Counted from the stretch's first letter, positions 52,654-62,534 are shown. The stretch is DNA of 64,000 bases from Rufibacter glacialis (GCF_008271745.1 NZ_VKKZ01000025.1:62001-126000); one strand, 5' to 3'. Notes: generated by a model from the letters alone, not told the origin. Translations and numbers: made by a program.

Positions 52654-52720
52654 AAAAGGCCTCAGAACAAAAAAAGGGTAGCTTCATTCTAGAGTCTACC
52701 CTTTTTTGTTCTGGGGCCTT
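52654..52720. terminator. long bidirectional hairpin after ppc
   Basis: From about 52654 to 52682 the sequence pairs with about 52697-52720 and beyond: AAAAGGCC, CAGAAC, an A-run and GGGTAG on the left, with CTACCC, a T-run, GTTCTG and GGCCTTTT on the right, with small bulges. It starts 4 nt after the ppc stop and lies between convergent genes. Confidence 0.75.
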
Positions 52721-52807
52721 TTTGGGAAAATCAGGCTTAAAACCCTGTTTCAATAATACTGACCGGCCTGTTTTCTTGAATGTTGATATGGATTTACCTC
52801 ATTTGGG

Positions 52808-53269
52808 TTACTTTTTCTTGAGTATCACTTCTATTTGATTTTGAGTAGGACCTTGATTGCTTTCTAAACCCGATTTAACTGCTTCTATAGGTCTAAAGAA
52901 ATTACCTGACACCAGGTTTAAAGTGTTTTGACTTAGCTCGTACCCACACAACCAGATCATGTCATCCTTGATAATACTGATGATCTTATCAGAAACCTTG
53001 TAAGGAAAAACATCACAAGGCGTTCTGGATCCTTCTAAATAAACGTTGAGTGTATCCTCGCTAAAATGGAAGGTAGTACCTGCTTGAATGGGTTTACAAA
53101 GCGGGACAATGACAAGCGGTGAAATGGTTTGCCTGACTACCACCCACTCTCCCTTCAAGGGTGAGGTAGGGTTACTTTTCAGATGGAGACCTTTAGAATC
53201 AGAGCACCCTACCATAAACAGGAGGAAAAGAGAAATAAATACATTTACCTTATTCAAATAACTTTTCAT
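52808..53269 (-). CDS. small lipoprotein of unknown function
   Basis: A 153-residue lipoprotein with lipobox FMVGC near residue 22. I do not recognise a family. The rest is soluble, with a lipocalin-like opening (SPLKGEWVVVRQTISPLVI) followed by short beta segments (TFHFSEDTLNVYLEGS, PYKVSDKIISIIKDD), which resembles small lipocalin-like or DUF-type lipoproteins of Bacteroidota. Two cysteines (near 58 and 84) might pair. Its DNA is visibly more AT-rich than genes to its left, as is the region after it, which suggests separate ancestry. Confidence 0.75.
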   Translation of the reverse strand: MKSYLNKVNVFISLFLLFMVGCSDSKGLHLKSNPTSPLKGEWVVVRQTISPLVIVPLCKPIQAGTTFHFSEDTLNVYLEGSRTPCDVFPYKVSDKIISIIKDDMIWLCGYELSQNTLNLVSGNFFRPIEAVKSGLESNQGPTQNQIEVILKKK

Positions 53270-53931
53270 GTAGTCAATCTGGTTAGTCAGTGATTTAGGG
53301 TAAATAAAAAGCCATATGTATTAAACAGCCAATACCTGGCAACGTTTTTAAAAGCTGTATTTCTAAAGTGTAATTTTTGCTAGTTGCACTATAATTGTTG
53401 ACTCCGATCTTTAAAGCAACACTATCCAAGATATCACACCAAGTTCACCTTCCATTAAGCTTCTTAAAACAACTTACCTCTTATGAATTTGAAGTTAACT
53501 CTTCAGGGAGAAGTTGATTTATTTATATAATTCATAATAAATCTGCGAAATTGTTTAAAATATAAACATTTGGTTCTTACATAGTAACATATTGCTTTTC
53601 ACTCTAAATTTAATAACCTTGTTAATATTAATATAAGATAACGGACCAATACAAATTACACACAAAAATATACGGGATTAAATTTTGCAATTAAGAGGAA
53701 AACTCAACTTCCTGAGTTATTTCCACCCAAGACTCCTGCATCATAGTTCAGCTTTTCACCAGAATTTAAAATGCTTTAGTAGTAAATACCGCCAAGCTTT
53801 ATTATGCATTTAAACTTGATGATTTAATTGAAAGGCAGATTATGACGAGAGGCAGTTTAACCGCTAGACCACTTGTACAATGCGCACCTATAAACTCAAA
53901 TAATTCTATGTAAAATTTCAACAATACCCCC
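53270..53931. other. AT-rich gene-free region
   Basis: A 662-bp stretch of strongly AT-rich DNA between two divergent genes. I find no credible gene. A tRNA D-arm-like segment on the minus strand near 53851-53875 lacks the rest of a tRNA. The promoter of the large secreted protein should lie in its right half. The composition fits the atypical character of this part of the window. Confidence 0.55.
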
Positions 53932-56900
53932 ATGAAAAAAAGCGACCTTCTACTGTTCTTCTTTTTATTTTTTATGGGGATTAGTCCCATATATGCTCAA
54001 AAGCCTGTCTACTTAGGCAAAACGAAAGACATGGTTACATCTTTCAAAAACAAAGGATTGAAATCAGGCAACAACGCAGGAAGGTCTGAGGTAAAAATCA
54101 GCCATTTACTACCTGGCGAAAAGCCCTTGGTACTACAACTAAACTCAAGTAAAAAGGAAGGTACTGCAGAACATTTTTTTGGAAAAATTGAGAGTAGCCC
54201 CTTAAGTAATTTCTATCTGAAAATAAACGGCAAAGAGGCAACGGGGGCAATCATTGATCTTAAACAAAAGAAATTTTACAGGTACTCTTCCAACGCTGAA
54301 GGTTCTGTCTTTTTAACCGAAGAAGACATTAACAAGGTACTCTGTGTGGATTTTCAGCATAAGGATCCTTCTCCTGCCTCATCAGAAGTAGAAACAGGGA
54401 CGGTGGCAGCTGCACCACCTTCCCTTGAAAGCTTGCCAGGGGCTGGGGCTGTTCTTTACCTAGATTTTGATGGGCAGACCGTCATCAACACTTTTTGGAA
54501 TTCATCTTTCAACAGTGGTAATCCAATTGTGGCCGCCCCTGCTGATTTATCTCAGACAGAGATGGTAGAGGTGTGGAAAATGATGAGTGAAGACTTTAGG
54601 CCTTTCAACCTGAATGTAACTACAAGTGAAGCAGTTTTCAATAACGCTCCTATCAACCGTAGAATGAGAGTAATCTTTACTCCCACAAAATATTTTTATC
54701 CAAATGCAGGAGGCGTAGCGTACATAGGTTCTTTCACTTGGGGAGGTACCTCGTATGGTGAAACTCCCTGCTGGGTATTTAACCCAACCAGCAAGTATGC
54801 AGGGGAAGCAGGGTCGCATGAAGCTGGGCACACCTTTAATCTAGCACATGACGGAAGGATCTCACCTGCTGAACCCTACTACCAAGGCCATGCCTCCTGG
54901 GCTCCCATCATGGGCACCGCTTATTACAGGCCACTTGCCCAATGGAGTAATGGCGAATACCTGTCGGCCAACAACAAGGAAGATGATGTGGTGAGAATCG
55001 GTACCTTGAATGGTTTCGGGTTCCGGCCAGATGACCACGGAGACGTGAGTAGCACGGCAACCTCCCTAACGGTAGATACCAACGGCAACGTGTCAGGGGC
55101 TGCAACCAAAGGCATTATCACCACCAGAAATGATGTGGATGTGTTTTCTTTTAAAACAGGCAACGGTGTTATGGCGCTCACTGTTACTCCTAATCCAGAT
55201 TATCCAAACCTTGATGTACTGCTCACCCTCCGGGATGGCTCTGGTAATGTAATTGCAACGGCTGATCCTTCCAGCATGTCAGCCTCCCTGAATGTAACCC
55301 TTACCACCGGAATGTATTTCCTGACCATAGATGGCACCAAGGGAAACTTGGGAGCAGATTCTGATTATTCTTCGCTTGGGGAATACACTATTTCTGGAAC
55401 TACCCCCATCAACCAGCCCCCAGTAGTGGCACTGACCTCGCCTGCTGATGGGGCCACCTTCACTGCGCCAGCCTCCCTCATCCTAGCAGCCCAAGCCAGT
55501 GACGATGGCGGTATTGTGAGGGTAGAGTTCTTCCAAGGCACCACTAAGCTGGGCGAAGACACCGATGCGCCTTACTCCTTCACCTGGTCTGGGGTAGCCG
55601 CCGGCACCTACAGCCTCTCCGCCAAAGCCATAGACCATGGTGGCCTGACTACCGGCTCTACGGCCGTTCAGGTAACGGTCAACGCAAGCGCGATAGCCTG
55701 CGAGAACACGGGCTCCATCACCCGGGAATACTGGGCGGAGGTGGCGGGCACCTCCATCTCCGACATTCCCCTGGGCACTCCCCCCACCTCCACAAGCCAG
55801 CTCCCCTCCTTCGAGGCGCCCTCGTACGTGGCCGACAACTACGCCCAGCGCCTGAGGGGCTTCCTCTGCGTGCCCGCCACCGGCGAGTACACCTTCTACC
55901 TGGCCGGCGACGACCAGTGCGAGCTGTGGCTGGGCACGGGGGCCGACCCCGCCTCCCGCCAGCGCATCGCCTTCGTCAGCGAGTGGAACCACCCCCGCGA
56001 GTGGGAGAAGTACGCCTCCCAGCGCGCGGCCACCCTCACCCTGCAGGCCAACACCAGGTACTACCTAGAGGCCCTGCACAAGGAGGCCGGCGGGGGCGAC
56101 AACCTGGCCGTGGGCTGGCTCACCCCCGGCTCCTCGGCCATCGAGGTCATCCCCGGCTCTAACCTCGCCCCCTTCCACTCACCCGGCAATCAGCTCCCAA
56201 TTGTCGCCTTAACTTCTCCTAGCCAGGGAGCCACCTTTAACGTGCCGGCTTCCATCACCCTTGCTGCCGAGGCCAGTGACCCAGACGGCACCATTGCCAA
56301 GGTGGAGTTCTTCCAGGGCACCTCAAAGTTGGGGGAGGATACGATGGCGCCTTATACCATTGACTGGTTGGTAAATACCACCGGAACCCACGCGCTCATG
56401 GCCAGGGCCACTGACAACCTAGGCCACACAAAGGACTCTGAAGTAATCTGGGTGAACACCGTTAATCCAAGCTACTGCATCCCTGACTATGCTTTCATTG
56501 GTTGCAACTATTTAACCATCATCAACAACTTCAGCTTTCACACCTTGGCCAACAACGGGTCAGGTTGTAGCAATGGAACAGCCGTTGCTTACACTATCTA
56601 TACCCCTACGGGTTCCCTAACCACTACGGTAAACCAAGGGCAGAGCTATCCTATCAGTTTGCAAGCGGGAACGGAACATCCGCAGTCCTTTGGGGTATGG
56701 ATAGACTTTAACCAGGACAAGGACTTTGATGATGCGGGTGAATTTGTGTATGCCTCGCCCACTTCCTCCAAAGACCAGTACACCGCCACTATTTCTATTC
56801 CCACCTCTGCAACGCTGGGCGCTACCCGTATGCGGGTGAGAAGTAAGTATGACGGCACCTTTACCAATACTGAATCCTGTAGCTCAGCCCTTTACGGCGA

Positions 56901-57756
56901 GGCAGAGGATTACACCATTACCATAGCTCCTGCCCTACCTACCGTAGCCTGCGAGAACACGGGCTCCATCACCCGGGAGTACTGGGCGGACGTGGCGGGC
57001 ACCTCCATCTCTGACATCCCCCTGGGCACCGCCCCCACCTCCACGGGCCAGCTTTCCTCCCTCGAGGCGCCCTCCTACGTGGCCGACAACTACGCCCAGC
57101 GCCTGCGGGGCTTTCTCTGCGTGCCCGCCACCGGCGAGTACACCTTCTACCTGGCCGGCGACGACCAGTGCGAGCTGTGGCTGGGCACCGGCCCCGACCC
57201 CGCCTCCCGCCAGCGCATCGCCTTCGTCAGCGAGTGGACCCACCCCCGCGAATGGGAGAAGTACGCTTCCCAGCGCTCCGTCTCCGTCACCCTGCAGGCC
57301 AACACCAAATATTACATCGAGGCCCTGCACAAGGAGGCCGGCGGGGGCGACAACCTGGCCGTGGGCTGGCTCACCCCCGGCTCCTCGGCCATCGAGGTCA
57401 TCCCCGGCTCTAACCTCGCCCCCTTCCACTCCCCCGGCAACCAGCCCCCAACCGTCGCCCTCACTTCATTTGCTAGCAAGGCAACTAGCTTAGGAACTGG
57501 AAAAACATTCATTAGTCATCCTAATCCATTCTCAGACAAAGTCACTTTCCAGTTTCCTTTAAAAAAGGACGAGGAATACGCATTGAAGATCTATCATGTA
57601 AATGGCACCTTGGTCAAAAATCTCACCTCTGGTAAAGCAAAAGCGAACAGCTTAACAGAGGTGGATTGGACAGATGAAAAAATACCCGCAGGGGTTTATC
57701 TGGCGCGCCTGATTAGTGCCAATAGGATACAAACCATTCGCGTTATCAGGCAGTAA
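53932..57756 (+). CDS. secreted metzincin-like metalloprotease with Ig, PA14, GEVED and T9SS domains
   Basis: A 1274-residue secreted protein. Signal peptide about 1-23 (MGISPIYAQ). The protease-like region (about 165-370) contains HEAGHTFNLAHD, giving zinc ligands His296, His300 and His306 with Glu297, and a Met-turn candidate WAPIMG with Met327; the usual Gly of HExxHxxGxxH is Asn303. Then follow a pre-peptidase-like domain (about 375-485), an Ig-like domain (490-585), PA14 (588-750), a second Ig-like domain (755-845), a GEVED-type domain (880-1000), a second PA14 (1005-1165), and a C-terminal T9SS sorting domain (about 1195-1274). The two PA14 parts are nearly identical and much more GC-rich than the rest. 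Protease activity is inferred. Confidence 0.85.
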   Translation: MKKSDLLLFFFLFFMGISPIYAQKPVYLGKTKDMVTSFKNKGLKSGNNAGRSEVKISHLLPGEKPLVLQLNSSKKEGTAEHFFGKIESSPLSNFYLKINGKEATGAIIDLKQKKFYRYSSNAEGSVFLTEEDINKVLCVDFQHKDPSPASSEVETGTVAAAPPSLESLPGAGAVLYLDFDGQTVINTFWNSSFNSGNPIVAAPADLSQTEMVEVWKMMSEDFRPFNLNVTTSEAVFNNAPINRRMRVIFTPTKYFYPNAGGVAYIGSFTWGGTSYGETPCWVFNPTSKYAGEAGSHEAGHTFNLAHDGRISPAEPYYQGHASWAPIMGTAYYRPLAQWSNGEYLSANNKEDDVVRIGTLNGFGFRPDDHGDVSSTATSLTVDTNGNVSGAATKGIITTRNDVDVFSFKTGNGVMALTVTPNPDYPNLDVLLTLRDGSGNVIATADPSSMSASLNVTLTTGMYFLTIDGTKGNLGADSDYSSLGEYTISGTTPINQPPVVALTSPADGATFTAPASLILAAQASDDGGIVRVEFFQGTTKLGEDTDAPYSFTWSGVAAGTYSLSAKAIDHGGLTTGSTAVQVTVNASAIACENTGSITREYWAEVAGTSISDIPLGTPPTSTSQLPSFEAPSYVADNYAQRLRGFLCVPATGEYTFYLAGDDQCELWLGTGADPASRQRIAFVSEWNHPREWEKYASQRAATLTLQANTRYYLEALHKEAGGGDNLAVGWLTPGSSAIEVIPGSNLAPFHSPGNQLPIVALTSPSQGATFNVPASITLAAEASDPDGTIAKVEFFQGTSKLGEDTMAPYTIDWLVNTTGTHALMARATDNLGHTKDSEVIWVNTVNPSYCIPDYAFIGCNYLTIINNFSFHTLANNGSGCSNGTAVAYTIYTPTGSLTTTVNQGQSYPISLQAGTEHPQSFGVWIDFNQDKDFDDAGEFVYASPTSSKDQYTATISIPTSATLGATRMRVRSKYDGTFTNTESCSSALYGEAEDYTITIAPALPTVACENTGSITREYWADVAGTSISDIPLGTAPTSTGQLSSLEAPSYVADNYAQRLRGFLCVPATGEYTFYLAGDDQCELWLGTGPDPASRQRIAFVSEWTHPREWEKYASQRSVSVTLQANTKYYIEALHKEAGGGDNLAVGWLTPGSSAIEVIPGSNLAPFHSPGNQPPTVALTSFASKATSLGTGKTFISHPNPFSDKVTFQFPLKKDEEYALKIYHVNGTLVKNLTSGKAKANSLTEVDWTDEKIPAGVYLARLISANRIQTIRVIRQ
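55694..56200 (+). repeat. PA14 cassette, copy 1
   Basis: About 507 bp, aligned without gaps to 56945-57451 at a constant offset of 1251 bp, with only scattered substitutions. It is visibly GC-rich with C- or G-ending codons, in contrast to the flanking coding DNA. It encodes a PA14-type carbohydrate-binding domain (ending YYLEALHKEAGGGDNLAVGW). Confidence 0.88.
56945..57451 (+). repeat. PA14 cassette, copy 2
   Basis: Second copy of the GC-rich PA14 segment (protein end YYIEALHKEAGGGDNLAVGW). The near identity with copy 1 at the DNA level, despite different flanks, points to recent duplication or ongoing gene conversion within this gene. Confidence 0.88.
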
Positions 57757-57777
57757 TTATTGATACTCCTTAAAAGT

Positions 57778-57810
57778 AAAAGCCCCTTGCTCAACCAGCA
57801 AGGGGCTTTT
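57778..57810. terminator. terminator after the secreted protein gene
   Basis: AAAAGCCCCTTGCT (57778-57791) pairs perfectly with AGCAAGGGGCTTTT (57797-57810) around CAACC, followed by TTG. It lies between convergent genes and has A- and T-runs on both sides, so it can serve both strands. Confidence 0.9.
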
Positions 57811-57892
57811 TGTTCTGCTTTTCCCAAACAATGCTGGAAATGGCTTAGCGGTTCTATTTTCATTCTGAAGCGCCTTTCTTAATAACAGGCTA

Positions 57893-58855
57893 TTAATGCC
57901 ACGCTTTCACCATCTGGTACACCAAAGAGGCAGCCAGCTTGGCGGTTTGATGGTCCAGGTCAAACTTGGGGTTCAGCTCTACCACGTCCACAGACATGAC
58001 TTTGCCTGAGCCGATGATTTCCTTCAAGAGCTGCACCACCACCGGCGGCGTAAGGCCCAGCGCGTTGGGGGCGCTTACCCCGGGGGCGTACGCGGCGGCG
58101 AACACATCCAAGTCAATGCTGAGGTACAGTTTGTCTACCTTGGCCATGAACGCCTGAAGCCGTTGCTGCACGTCTGGCGTAATGCCCCCGTGCAGGTCAT
58201 CGGCTAAGATATAGTCCACCTGGCGTTCCTGGGCGGTCTGGAAAAGCTTGCGGGTGTTGCCCTGTTCCTGTATGCCCAAGCACAGGTAATGGAAGTCACG
58301 CCCGGCTGCGGCCAGGTCATCCGCGATCTGCAGGAAAGGCGTGCCCGAGCTGGAATGTTGGGCGTAACTGCGCAGGTCAAAGTGGGCATCTAAATTGATG
58401 ATCCCAAGTGTCTCCTCTGGTCCTAATCGGTGGCGCAGGCCCAGAAAATGACCGTATGCCGTTTCATGCCCCCCACCCAATACAATGGTTTTGTATCCTT
58501 TCCGGAGGAGCATCTCTACTTTCCGGCCCAGTTGTTCCTGGGCCTCTTCCAGGCGCTGGTTCGCGCAGATTACATCACCGCCCCCGTACAGGTGCACGTC
58601 TTCGGGCAGATGGTCAGCGAAGCCGGACATGGCTTGCCTGATGGCGGCCGGACCGCCCGCGGCCCCTACCCGGCCCTGGTTTCGCCGTACGCCTTCATCA
58701 CAACTGAAGCCCAGGAAAGCGAAGTTCCCTTCGCCATCGGTTACTTCTCTGGAAAGGTCTACCATATGCACCACCTGGTGCCACCGCAGGCCCAGTTCCC
58801 CATCCTGCGGGTCCATTCTGCCCTGCCAGGTTGTTTTATCTGATGGTTTGTACAT
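57893..58855 (-). CDS. hutG: formimidoylglutamase (ureohydrolase family)
   Basis: A 320-residue enzyme of the arginase/agmatinase fold. Manganese-binding motifs are GGGHETAYGH (near residue 147), NLDAHFDLR (near residue 174) and SIDLDVFAAAYAPG (near residue 246). Placed after hutI and hutU, it should hydrolyse N-formimidoyl-glutamate to glutamate and formamide, the last step of histidine degradation. Sequence alone would also allow agmatinase or arginase; the hut context decides. It lies 44 bp downstream of hutI. Confidence 0.92.
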   Translation of the reverse strand: MYKPSDKTTWQGRMDPQDGELGLRWHQVVHMVDLSREVTDGEGNFAFLGFSCDEGVRRNQGRVGAAGGPAAIRQAMSGFADHLPEDVHLYGGGDVICANQRLEEAQEQLGRKVEMLLRKGYKTIVLGGGHETAYGHFLGLRHRLGPEETLGIINLDAHFDLRSYAQHSSSGTPFLQIADDLAAAGRDFHYLCLGIQEQGNTRKLFQTAQERQVDYILADDLHGGITPDVQQRLQAFMAKVDKLYLSIDLDVFAAAYAPGVSAPNALGLTPPVVVQLLKEIIGSGKVMSVDVVELNPKFDLDHQTAKLAASLVYQMVKAWH

Positions 58856-58899
58856 GCCGGAAGTTACTCAATGATTTAGAAAGGTGACCTGCCCCAGGG

Positions 58900-60156
58900 T
58901 TATTTTTGGTTTTGCAGTTGCCCGCGCTTCCAGATGAACTGGGGTTTTAATTGGCCCTGGTGGTACAGGATTTCCTGGTAATTATCCGCTGGGAAGGCGA
59001 TCATATCCGCTAAAGAAGCCGGCACCAGTTGCCCCCGGTCTTCCAACCGAAGGGCGTGGGCCGCCCGAAAGGTGATGCCGGCCAAGGTTTCTGCCAGGGT
59101 GAGTTTCTGGCCAGCGCCCAGCAAAGCAGCCTGTAGCAGCAAATCCCCCATGGGTGCTGAACCGGGGTTCCAATCCGTAGCGATGGCCACGCAAAGCCCG
59201 GCATCCAGCATCTGGCGGGCAGGCGCATAGTGCATGCCCAGCCCCAAAGAGGCTCCGGGCAAGACCGTGGCGACTACGCCTGCCTCTTTCAACTGAGCCA
59301 TCTCTGGGGTGCCGCTGGCCTCCAAATGGTCGGCACTGGTAGCTTTTACTTTAGCGGCTATGCTGCTGCCGCCCGTGCTGAACTGATCTGCGTGCACGGT
59401 AAGGGCAAAGCCCAATTCCTGGGCGGCGATGAGGTAGTGTTCGGCCTCTTCTTCTGAGAAGGCGGTTTCTTCAATGAAGATATCCACCCGCTGGGCCAAC
59501 CCTTGCGCCTTGACCTGGGGCAAAAGCTCTTGGATCAGGTGCTGGAGGTAAACGCCAGCCTCAGAGAATTCTGGCGGCCGCATATGGGCCGCCAAACAGG
59601 TTGGGATCAAATCAAGGGCGTGCTGGCGGTTCACCTGGTCAATGGCCTGCAACATTTTTAGCTCCTCTTCCACGGTGAGACCGTAGCCGCTTTTCACCTC
59701 ACAGGTGGTTACGCCCTGGGCCAGGTGCCGGTCGCACCGGGTTTGGAGGGAGGCTACTAGGTCCGGTAAAGAAGCGGCCCGGGTTTTGGACACGGTGTCC
59801 AGGATGCCGCCGCCGCTGCGGGCAATCTCCAGGTAGCTTTTCCCCGCCACCCGCAAGGCATAGTCGTTGGCGCGCGAGCCGGCAAAACACAGGTGCGTAT
59901 GGGCGTCAATGAACCCAGGTACCAGCACCAGGGGCTGATCTATTTTATGGAGGAGGTACTGGTTGGCTTCGGCTTCCTGCAAAAGCGCTTGATAAGGCCC
60001 CACCTGCACCACCTTTTCTCCTTGAATGACAACCCCTGCCTCCGCTTTTATTTCCAGTTGATCATCGGTGAGAGGTCCTGCCAGGGGTAAACCGGCCATG
60101 GTCAGGACTTGGGAAAAGGGACCTACCAGCGTGCGTGGTTCAGGAGTTGAATTCAT
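58900..60156 (-). CDS. hutI: imidazolonepropionase
   Basis: A 418-residue amidohydrolase-superfamily enzyme that opens the ring of imidazolone-5-propionate to N-formimidoyl-glutamate. Metal-site motif FIDAHTHLCFAGSRANDY (near residue 80); further signatures EVKSGYGLTVEEELKML, VDIFIEETAFSEEEA and TVHADQFSTGGSS, and the late catalytic Asp in ATDWNPGS. The length is normal. It lies 117 bp downstream of hutU, with a long hairpin in the gap. Confidence 0.95.
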   Translation of the reverse strand: MNSTPEPRTLVGPFSQVLTMAGLPLAGPLTDDQLEIKAEAGVVIQGEKVVQVGPYQALLQEAEANQYLLHKIDQPLVLVPGFIDAHTHLCFAGSRANDYALRVAGKSYLEIARSGGGILDTVSKTRAASLPDLVASLQTRCDRHLAQGVTTCEVKSGYGLTVEEELKMLQAIDQVNRQHALDLIPTCLAAHMRPPEFSEAGVYLQHLIQELLPQVKAQGLAQRVDIFIEETAFSEEEAEHYLIAAQELGFALTVHADQFSTGGSSIAAKVKATSADHLEASGTPEMAQLKEAGVVATVLPGASLGLGMHYAPARQMLDAGLCVAIATDWNPGSAPMGDLLLQAALLGAGQKLTLAETLAGITFRAAHALRLEDRGQLVPASLADMIAFPADNYQEILYHQGQLKPQFIWKRGQLQNQK

Positions 60157-60205
60157 TTGGTCAGGTTTCAGAAAGCGTGGAGAGCGGTAATTTATACCAG
60201 GCGAA

Positions 60206-60257
60206 GATACCCGGCTTTTGGGTTGTTTCCCGAAAAACAGACCAAAAGCCGGGTATC
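60206..60257. terminator. hairpin between hutU and hutI
   Basis: GATACCCGGCTTTTGG (60206-60221) pairs perfectly with 60242-60257, and TGTTT/AAACA extends the stem inside. It begins 16 bp beyond the hutU stop codon. No T-run follows on the minus strand, so it may attenuate or stabilise the hut message more than fully end it. It belongs to the recurrent hairpin class with a TGTTT...AAACA core. Confidence 0.65.
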
Positions 60258-60273
60258 AAAAATCTTACTTGGG

Positions 60274-61986
60274 TTAAAGGCTTAAGCCAAACGTGTCGCT
60301 GTTTTCCTGGGCGGTCTCATACCCGGCATCGGCGTGCCGGAAGATACCCATGGCCGGATCATTGTGCAAGACGCGCCGGATGCAGCGGTCGGCCCGGTCA
60401 GTGCCATCTGCCACGATTACCATGCCCGCGTGCTGGGAATAACCCATGCCCACACCTCCGCCGTGGTGGAAGGAAACCCAGGTGGCCCCGCCGCTGGTAT
60501 TGGCCATGAGGTTGAGCAGCGGCCAGTCAGACACAGCGTCAGACCCATCCAGCATGCCCTCGGTTTCGCGGTAAGGCGAGGCTACCGAGCCGCAGTCCAG
60601 ATGGTCGCGGCCAATGACAATGGGGGCCTTCACCTTGCCCTCGCGCACCAGCTGGTTGAACAGGAGACCGGCTTTCTCACGGTCGCCCATGCCTAGCCAG
60701 CAGATGCGACTGGGCAGCCCCTGAAAGGCTACTCTCACCGCTGCCTGCTGGAGCCAATGAATCATGTGCTTGTCCTGGGGGAAAAGCTTTTTGAGGGCCT
60801 CGTCGGTTACTTTGATGTCCTCCGGGTCACCGGAAAGGGCTACCCACCGGAACGGCCCTTTGCCTTCGCAGAAAAGGGGTCTGATGTACTCGGGAACGAA
60901 GCCAGGGATCTGGAAAGCCTGGGTTTCCCCGCCCTGCTTGGCGAACTCCCGCAGGTTGTTGCCATAGTCAAAGGTGCGGCTGCCGCGGCGCTGCAATTCC
61001 AGCATGAACCCCACATGGCGGGCCATGCTTTTAAGGGAAAGTTGGCGGTATTGCTCCGGGTCGCTTTTCCGGAGGGCGAGCGCCTGGGGCAGGCACATGC
61101 CATGGGGCACGTAGCCGTTGATAGGGTCATGCGCCGAGGTCTGGTCGGTGAGAATATCTGGGGTGATGCCGTCCTGGAGGAGTTTCTCCAGCACGTCGCC
61201 TATGTCGCCCACCAACCCGATGGACACGGCCTCGCCTTTGTCTTTGGCGGCCAGGGCCAGGCGCACGGCCTCCCGGTAGTCATAGGTCATTTTGTCTATG
61301 TAGCGGGTCTCCAGGCGTTTCCTGATGCGCTCCGGGTCAATGTCTACCCCCAGAAAAGTGGCCCCGGCCATGGTAGCCGCCAGCGGTTGGGCCCCACCCA
61401 TGCCGCCTAAACCGCCGCTCACCAGCAGTTTGTGGCGTAGATCCCCGTTGAAGTGAATCCGGCCGCAGGCGGCAAAGGTTTCATACGTGCCCTGTAATAT
61501 CCCCTGCGTGCCAATGTAAATCCAGGAACCGGCGGTCATCTGTCCGTACATCATCAGCCCCCGCTCGCGCAGCTGGTTGAAATGCTCCCAGGTAGCCCAG
61601 TGCGGCACCAGGTTACTGTTGGCGATGAGGACGCGGGGCGCCTCGGCGTGGCTCCTGATCTTGCCCACCGGCTTGCCCGACTGGATCAGCAGGCTCTCGT
61701 CCTCTTCCAGGGTGAGCAACAGCTCAACAATCTTTCGCGCATCCTGGGGGGTACGAGCCGCTTGCCCTATGCCCCCGTACACCACCAACCGTTCCGGGTC
61801 TTCGGCCACTTCCTCGCTCAGGTTGTTCAGGAACATTCTGAGCGCGGCCTCTGCCTGCCAGCTTTTGGCGTGCAGCTGCGGACCCCGGGGCGCCAGGTAC
61901 ATGGGGTGGTTGGCGTAGGTCTGAATGAACTGGTCTGTTGTGAGCGCAGACGGAAGGGCTACGTGGGGTTGGGCAAGGGTATCCAT
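60274..61986 (-). CDS. hutU: urocanate hydratase
   Basis: A 570-residue cytoplasmic enzyme using tightly bound NAD+ to convert urocanate to imidazolone propionate. The NAD-binding motif is [16 protein letters not shown] (about 188-203), and the catalytic region includes [27 protein letters not shown] and [18 protein letters not shown]. The length is slightly above the usual 550-560. It heads the hutU-hutI-hutG series; hutH (histidine ammonia-lyase) is not in the window. Confidence 0.96.
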   Translation of the reverse strand: MDTLAQPHVALPSALTTDQFIQTYANHPMYLAPRGPQLHAKSWQAEAALRMFLNNLSEEVAEDPERLVVYGGIGQAARTPQDARKIVELLLTLEEDESLLIQSGKPVGKIRSHAEAPRVLIANSNLVPHWATWEHFNQLRERGLMMYGQMTAGSWIYIGTQGILQGTYETFAACGRIHFNGDLRHKLLVSGGLGGMGGAQPLAATMAGATFLGVDIDPERIRKRLETRYIDKMTYDYREAVRLALAAKDKGEAVSIGLVGDIGDVLEKLLQDGITPDILTDQTSAHDPINGYVPHGMCLPQALALRKSDPEQYRQLSLKSMARHVGFMLELQRRGSRTFDYGNNLREFAKQGGETQAFQIPGFVPEYIRPLFCEGKGPFRWVALSGDPEDIKVTDEALKKLFPQDKHMIHWLQQAAVRVAFQGLPSRICWLGMGDREKAGLLFNQLVREGKVKAPIVIGRDHLDCGSVASPYRETEGMLDGSDAVSDWPLLNLMANTSGGATWVSFHHGGGVGMGYSQHAGMVIVADGTDRADRCIRRVLHNDPAMGIFRHADAGYETAQENSDTFGLSL

Positions 61987-62318
61987 AGACGAAGCTTCTG
62001 AGGGTTAAGGGTACAAGGCAGAAGGAGCCAAAAAGTTCTTTAAGATACTAAATAATCTTTACAGGATGCCACTTCTTAAGAGGAAATTGCTCCTCTCCTG
62101 AAAAGGACCCGGTTTTTGGATTCTAACGTAAAACCAGGAGGTTCTGGTGGAAGCTTTCCCGGATAAGGATAGGGTAAAAAGAAGGTACTTGCGGCGTGGC
62201 CTTCTTCCCTCGCGCCAGGCCAGTGCCTCCCGCCTCCAGGCCATGCAGGAAGTTGAGCACCTCTTGGCGGGCTGCCGCGTAAAACTCAGGGAGAAAGACT
62301 ACCTTTGTGGCTGGAACT

Positions 62319-62534
62319 ATGGAAGAACAGAAAAATAATCCACTGCACGGCAAAACCCTGGAGATGATTCTGGTGCAGTTGGTAGACCACTACGGATGGG
62401 AAGAACTGAGTGAGCGCATCAGGATCAACAGCTTTACCCATGACCCCACCATCAAGTCAAGCCTCACGTTTCTGCGCAAAACGCAGTGGGCGCGCCAGAA
62501 GGTGGAAGACTTGTACGTGCGCACCTTTGCCTGA
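62319..62534 (+). CDS. VF530-family small DNA-binding-type protein
   Basis: A 71-residue basic protein, starting at the ATG at 62319 ([20 protein letters not shown]); a GTG four codons upstream is possible. The whole chain matches the VF530/DUF2132 family: [31 protein letters not shown] and [20 protein letters not shown]. Family members are small helical proteins described as DNA-binding from structure; their function is not known. It lies 83 bp before rluF on the same strand. Confidence 0.88.
   Translation: MEEQKNNPLHGKTLEMILVQLVDHYGWEELSERIRINSFTHDPTIKSSLTFLRKTQWARQKVEDLYVRTFA

Noticed and set aside
53840-53890. tRNA-like segment (minus strand AAGTGGTCTAGCGGTTAAAC)
   Set aside because: It resembles a tRNA D-arm, but no matching acceptor stem, anticodon stem or T-arm can be built from the flanks. 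Probably chance or a very decayed remnant.
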